DNA of 64,000 nucleotides from CAZQIC01 sp964593555 (lineage in GTDB: Bacteria; Bacteroidota; Bacteroidia; JAFLBG01), in NCBI GenBank assembly GCA_964593555.1, contig CAZQIC010000009.1:4645-68644 (forward strand), read 5' to 3'. Below, piece by piece: positions 62,639 through 64,000 of this stretch. Each line of letters begins with the position of its first letter. Position 1 is the first letter of the stretch. The position numbers were made by a program, and so were the translations under genes. The notes under the pieces were generated by a model. It ran no database searches and was not told the DNA's origin. It was given only the letters and a program-made list of their open reading frames with translations.

Positions 62639-63919
62639 TTAATTAATATCTATTTCTATTTCATTCAATTGCTCATCATTGCATTGGATAAGGCCCTTTT
62701 CATCTATTACACAAGTACGATATATAATTCTCACCTTAGAAACCTTTTTATCAAATTGGAAATCAGGAAACTTACAAGCATCACCCCATCTATATATATG
62801 CTTAGGGGCTGCTATTATTCCATTCCAAAAAACAGATTTCAGTTTTGCTTCATTATAGGATTGAAAATACAATTTTATAAATTCTAAAATCTTCTCTGCG
62901 CGTTCTTGCTTATATAAATTTTTACCATGTAGCTTATTAAATTCCTTCATCTTTTCAAAATCTGTAACCTTTAACCCTTTCTGAAAAATATCATAGCTCT
63001 GAGTCGAATTAAAAAGTTCCTTATCATCGAAAAGATTCCACCTACTGGAAGTAAAAAAAAGATCGTAAGGAGCTAATTTATGTAACGTAACAGAATACTC
63101 TTTGTTATCGTCCGATACCACCTCCAGATGATAATACCTGGATGCATTAAGTTGATACCAGCCCAATTTAACTGAATATGAATAAAACCAGGAAAGAGGA
63201 ATAAAAATAAGTCCCAGTACAAAATATTTCTTTTGCCAAATAGATTCAATCAGAATTTCCTTGTTTAATTTTTTTATCAAAAAGATTAAACAAATATTTG
63301 CTAATATCCATTTCCAGAAAAAAATACCCGAAAGCAGAAACACGATAACATTAAAAGAGATAAAACCAATTATTATTAAGTTAAAAAATCTGCGTTTAAA
63401 AATTAAGAGCGCGGATGCCTGGATAACCATAGATATAAAAGATAAAATCGGGCCATAACTTTTCACAAAAAGGATTATTCCCGTGTAAAATTCATTATCG
63501 CAATAAAAGCCCAGCCATCCCCTTTTTAGTGTATTTGAAATCAAAATACTTAAGTCATCCTCAACAATCCATTTCAATACATTGTAGTTTGGGCTTACTA
63601 TTACCTTTTGCATGAAAGGAATAAAATAGGAAGAGGAATAAAGCACCATAATTCCAAAAAACAATAGGTGCAACTCCTTGAAATTAAATTTATTGAAAAA
63701 GGCATTCAGAGACTTTCTCTGTTTTAAAAAATTCAAAAGAATAACAAAGTAAATCCACGAAACAAAAACCAACAAAATATGTATAGGCAATAATTTATCA
63801 GTAAGAGAATATTCCTCAACCGGGTATCTAAATTGTCCGATAATTAATAACAATAAAGGAAGATAAAACAACACTGCATAAGGAGAAAATAAAATAAGAA
63901 TGTTAAATACAATTAGCAA
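62639..63919 (-). CDS. Polytopic membrane protein, uncertain start, unknown function
   Basis: 426 residues if a TTG at 63919 is used. About eight membrane segments lie between residues 1 and 265, then a soluble tail of about 160 residues (YYHLEVVSDDNKEYSVTLHK). The frame stays open back to 63964 as NLPIYYERFHYLDRLLLIV without ATG or GTG. The only ATG close by (63948) is in another frame and stops after 11 codons. SSYFIPFMQKVIVSPNYNV and LLSGIFFWKWILANICLIFL are weakly reminiscent of HTTM/vitamin K carboxylase-like proteins, but this is not certain. Confidence 0.5.
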   Translation of the reverse strand: MLIVFNILILFSPYAVLFYLPLLLLIIGQFRYPVEEYSLTDKLLPIHILLVFVSWIYFVILLNFLKQRKSLNAFFNKFNFKELHLLFFGIMVLYSSSYFIPFMQKVIVSPNYNVLKWIVEDDLSILISNTLKRGWLGFYCDNEFYTGIILFVKSYGPILSFISMVIQASALLIFKRRFFNLIIIGFISFNVIVFLLSGIFFWKWILANICLIFLIKKLNKEILIESIWQKKYFVLGLIFIPLSWFYSYSVKLGWYQLNASRYYHLEVVSDDNKEYSVTLHKLAPYDLFFTSSRWNLFDDKELFNSTQSYDIFQKGLKVTDFEKMKEFNKLHGKNLYKQERAEKILEFIKLYFQSYNEAKLKSVFWNGIIAAPKHIYRWGDACKFPDFQFDKKVSKVRIIYRTCVIDEKGLIQCNDEQLNEIEIDIN

Positions 63920-63981
63920 CAGCCTGTCCAGGTAATGAAATCGTTCATAATATATAGGGAGGTTCTATTAATTGATTTTAA

Positions 63982-63989
63982 CAAATGTA
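63982..63989 (-). promoter_or_regulatory. Candidate promoter -7 element of the glycan operon
   Basis: On the minus strand, TACATTTG (63989 to 63982) fits TAnnTTTG. Its -33 partner would lie beyond the window end at about 64010. The predicted transcript would begin near 63976 and read into all 22 genes below. Confidence 0.4.
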
Positions 63990-64000
63990 ACCGTATTTTT

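Noticed and set aside
1..64000. tRNA, rRNA or prophage genes
   Set aside because: Gaps were read for cloverleaf arms, CCA ends, rRNA-like blocks and phage structural genes; none was seen.

Overview
The window is a 64 kb piece of an AT-rich (roughly one-third G+C by eye) bacterial chromosome that reads as Bacteroidota. Evidence: a type IX secretion system (T9SS) plug protein next to a cargo protein with a gliding-motility/CHU-type C-terminal sorting domain, a DUF6089 outer-membrane protein, an LptD-like protein of Bacteroidetes type, a fused E1 alpha/beta branched-chain dehydrogenase, many short SxxC-type lipoproteins, TTG starts, no clear Shine-Dalgarno sequences, and TAnnTTTG -7 promoter elements. 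The best promoter, in front of hup, has TTG-19 bp-TATCTTTG. No rRNA, tRNA, CRISPR array, prophage or transposase gene was seen. A species cannot be named from this sequence alone.

Layout. 1-11.2 kb: cell-envelope and housekeeping genes (MCE/MlaD protein cut by the window edge, N-acetylmuramoyl-L-alanine amidase, LptD-like protein, DASS anion transporter, fmt, HU, arginase/agmatinase family, TrmH-type methyltransferase, small lipoproteins). 11.2-12.0 kb: a gene-free island with two 260-bp copies of a composite palindrome repeat. 12.0-26.1 kb: rhodanese, DUF4139 protein, PruA, a lipoprotein with a frame problem in its signal peptide, ApaG, the T9SS cargo/plug pair, MazG, methyltransferase, ZIP transporter, a stand-alone EF-Tu-domain-2-like mini-protein, DUF3307, peroxiredoxin, GNAT. 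26.1-38.1 kb: a minus-strand block of acyl-CoA and aromatic-degradation type genes (CoA-transferase, PaaE, PaaZ, crotonase, fused branched-chain 2-oxoacid dehydrogenase E1) mixed with a TPR-SpoIIE phosphatase, two GNATs and a frameshifted alpha/beta hydrolase. 38.1-41.0 kb: a MITE-like nested inverted repeat, a small lipoprotein with a strong hairpin behind it, and a DUF885 peptidase-like lipoprotein.

41.06-63.95 kb: 22 tightly packed minus-strand genes, many overlapping by 1-8 bp, that look like one surface-glycan operon. It holds glycosyltransferases, a GmhA-like isomerase, a nucleotidyltransferase and a sugar epimerase (heptose-like steps), a PIG-L deacetylase beside an LpxD-like acyltransferase, two consecutive sulfotransferases, two FemAB-like acyltransferases, a NodB-like deacetylase, a compact DegT-like PLP protein, an asparagine-synthase-type amidotransferase, three SAM or FAD-dependent modifying enzymes, a GH43-like lipoprotein and two polytopic membrane proteins of unknown role. 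A TAnnTTTG element near 63985 could be its promoter. The combination suggests a sulfated, amidated/acylated surface polysaccharide or glycolipid. It is the most likely place in the window for undescribed biochemistry. No recognisable Wzx, Wza or initiating transferase is in view, so export and priming functions must be elsewhere or hidden in the unknown membrane proteins.
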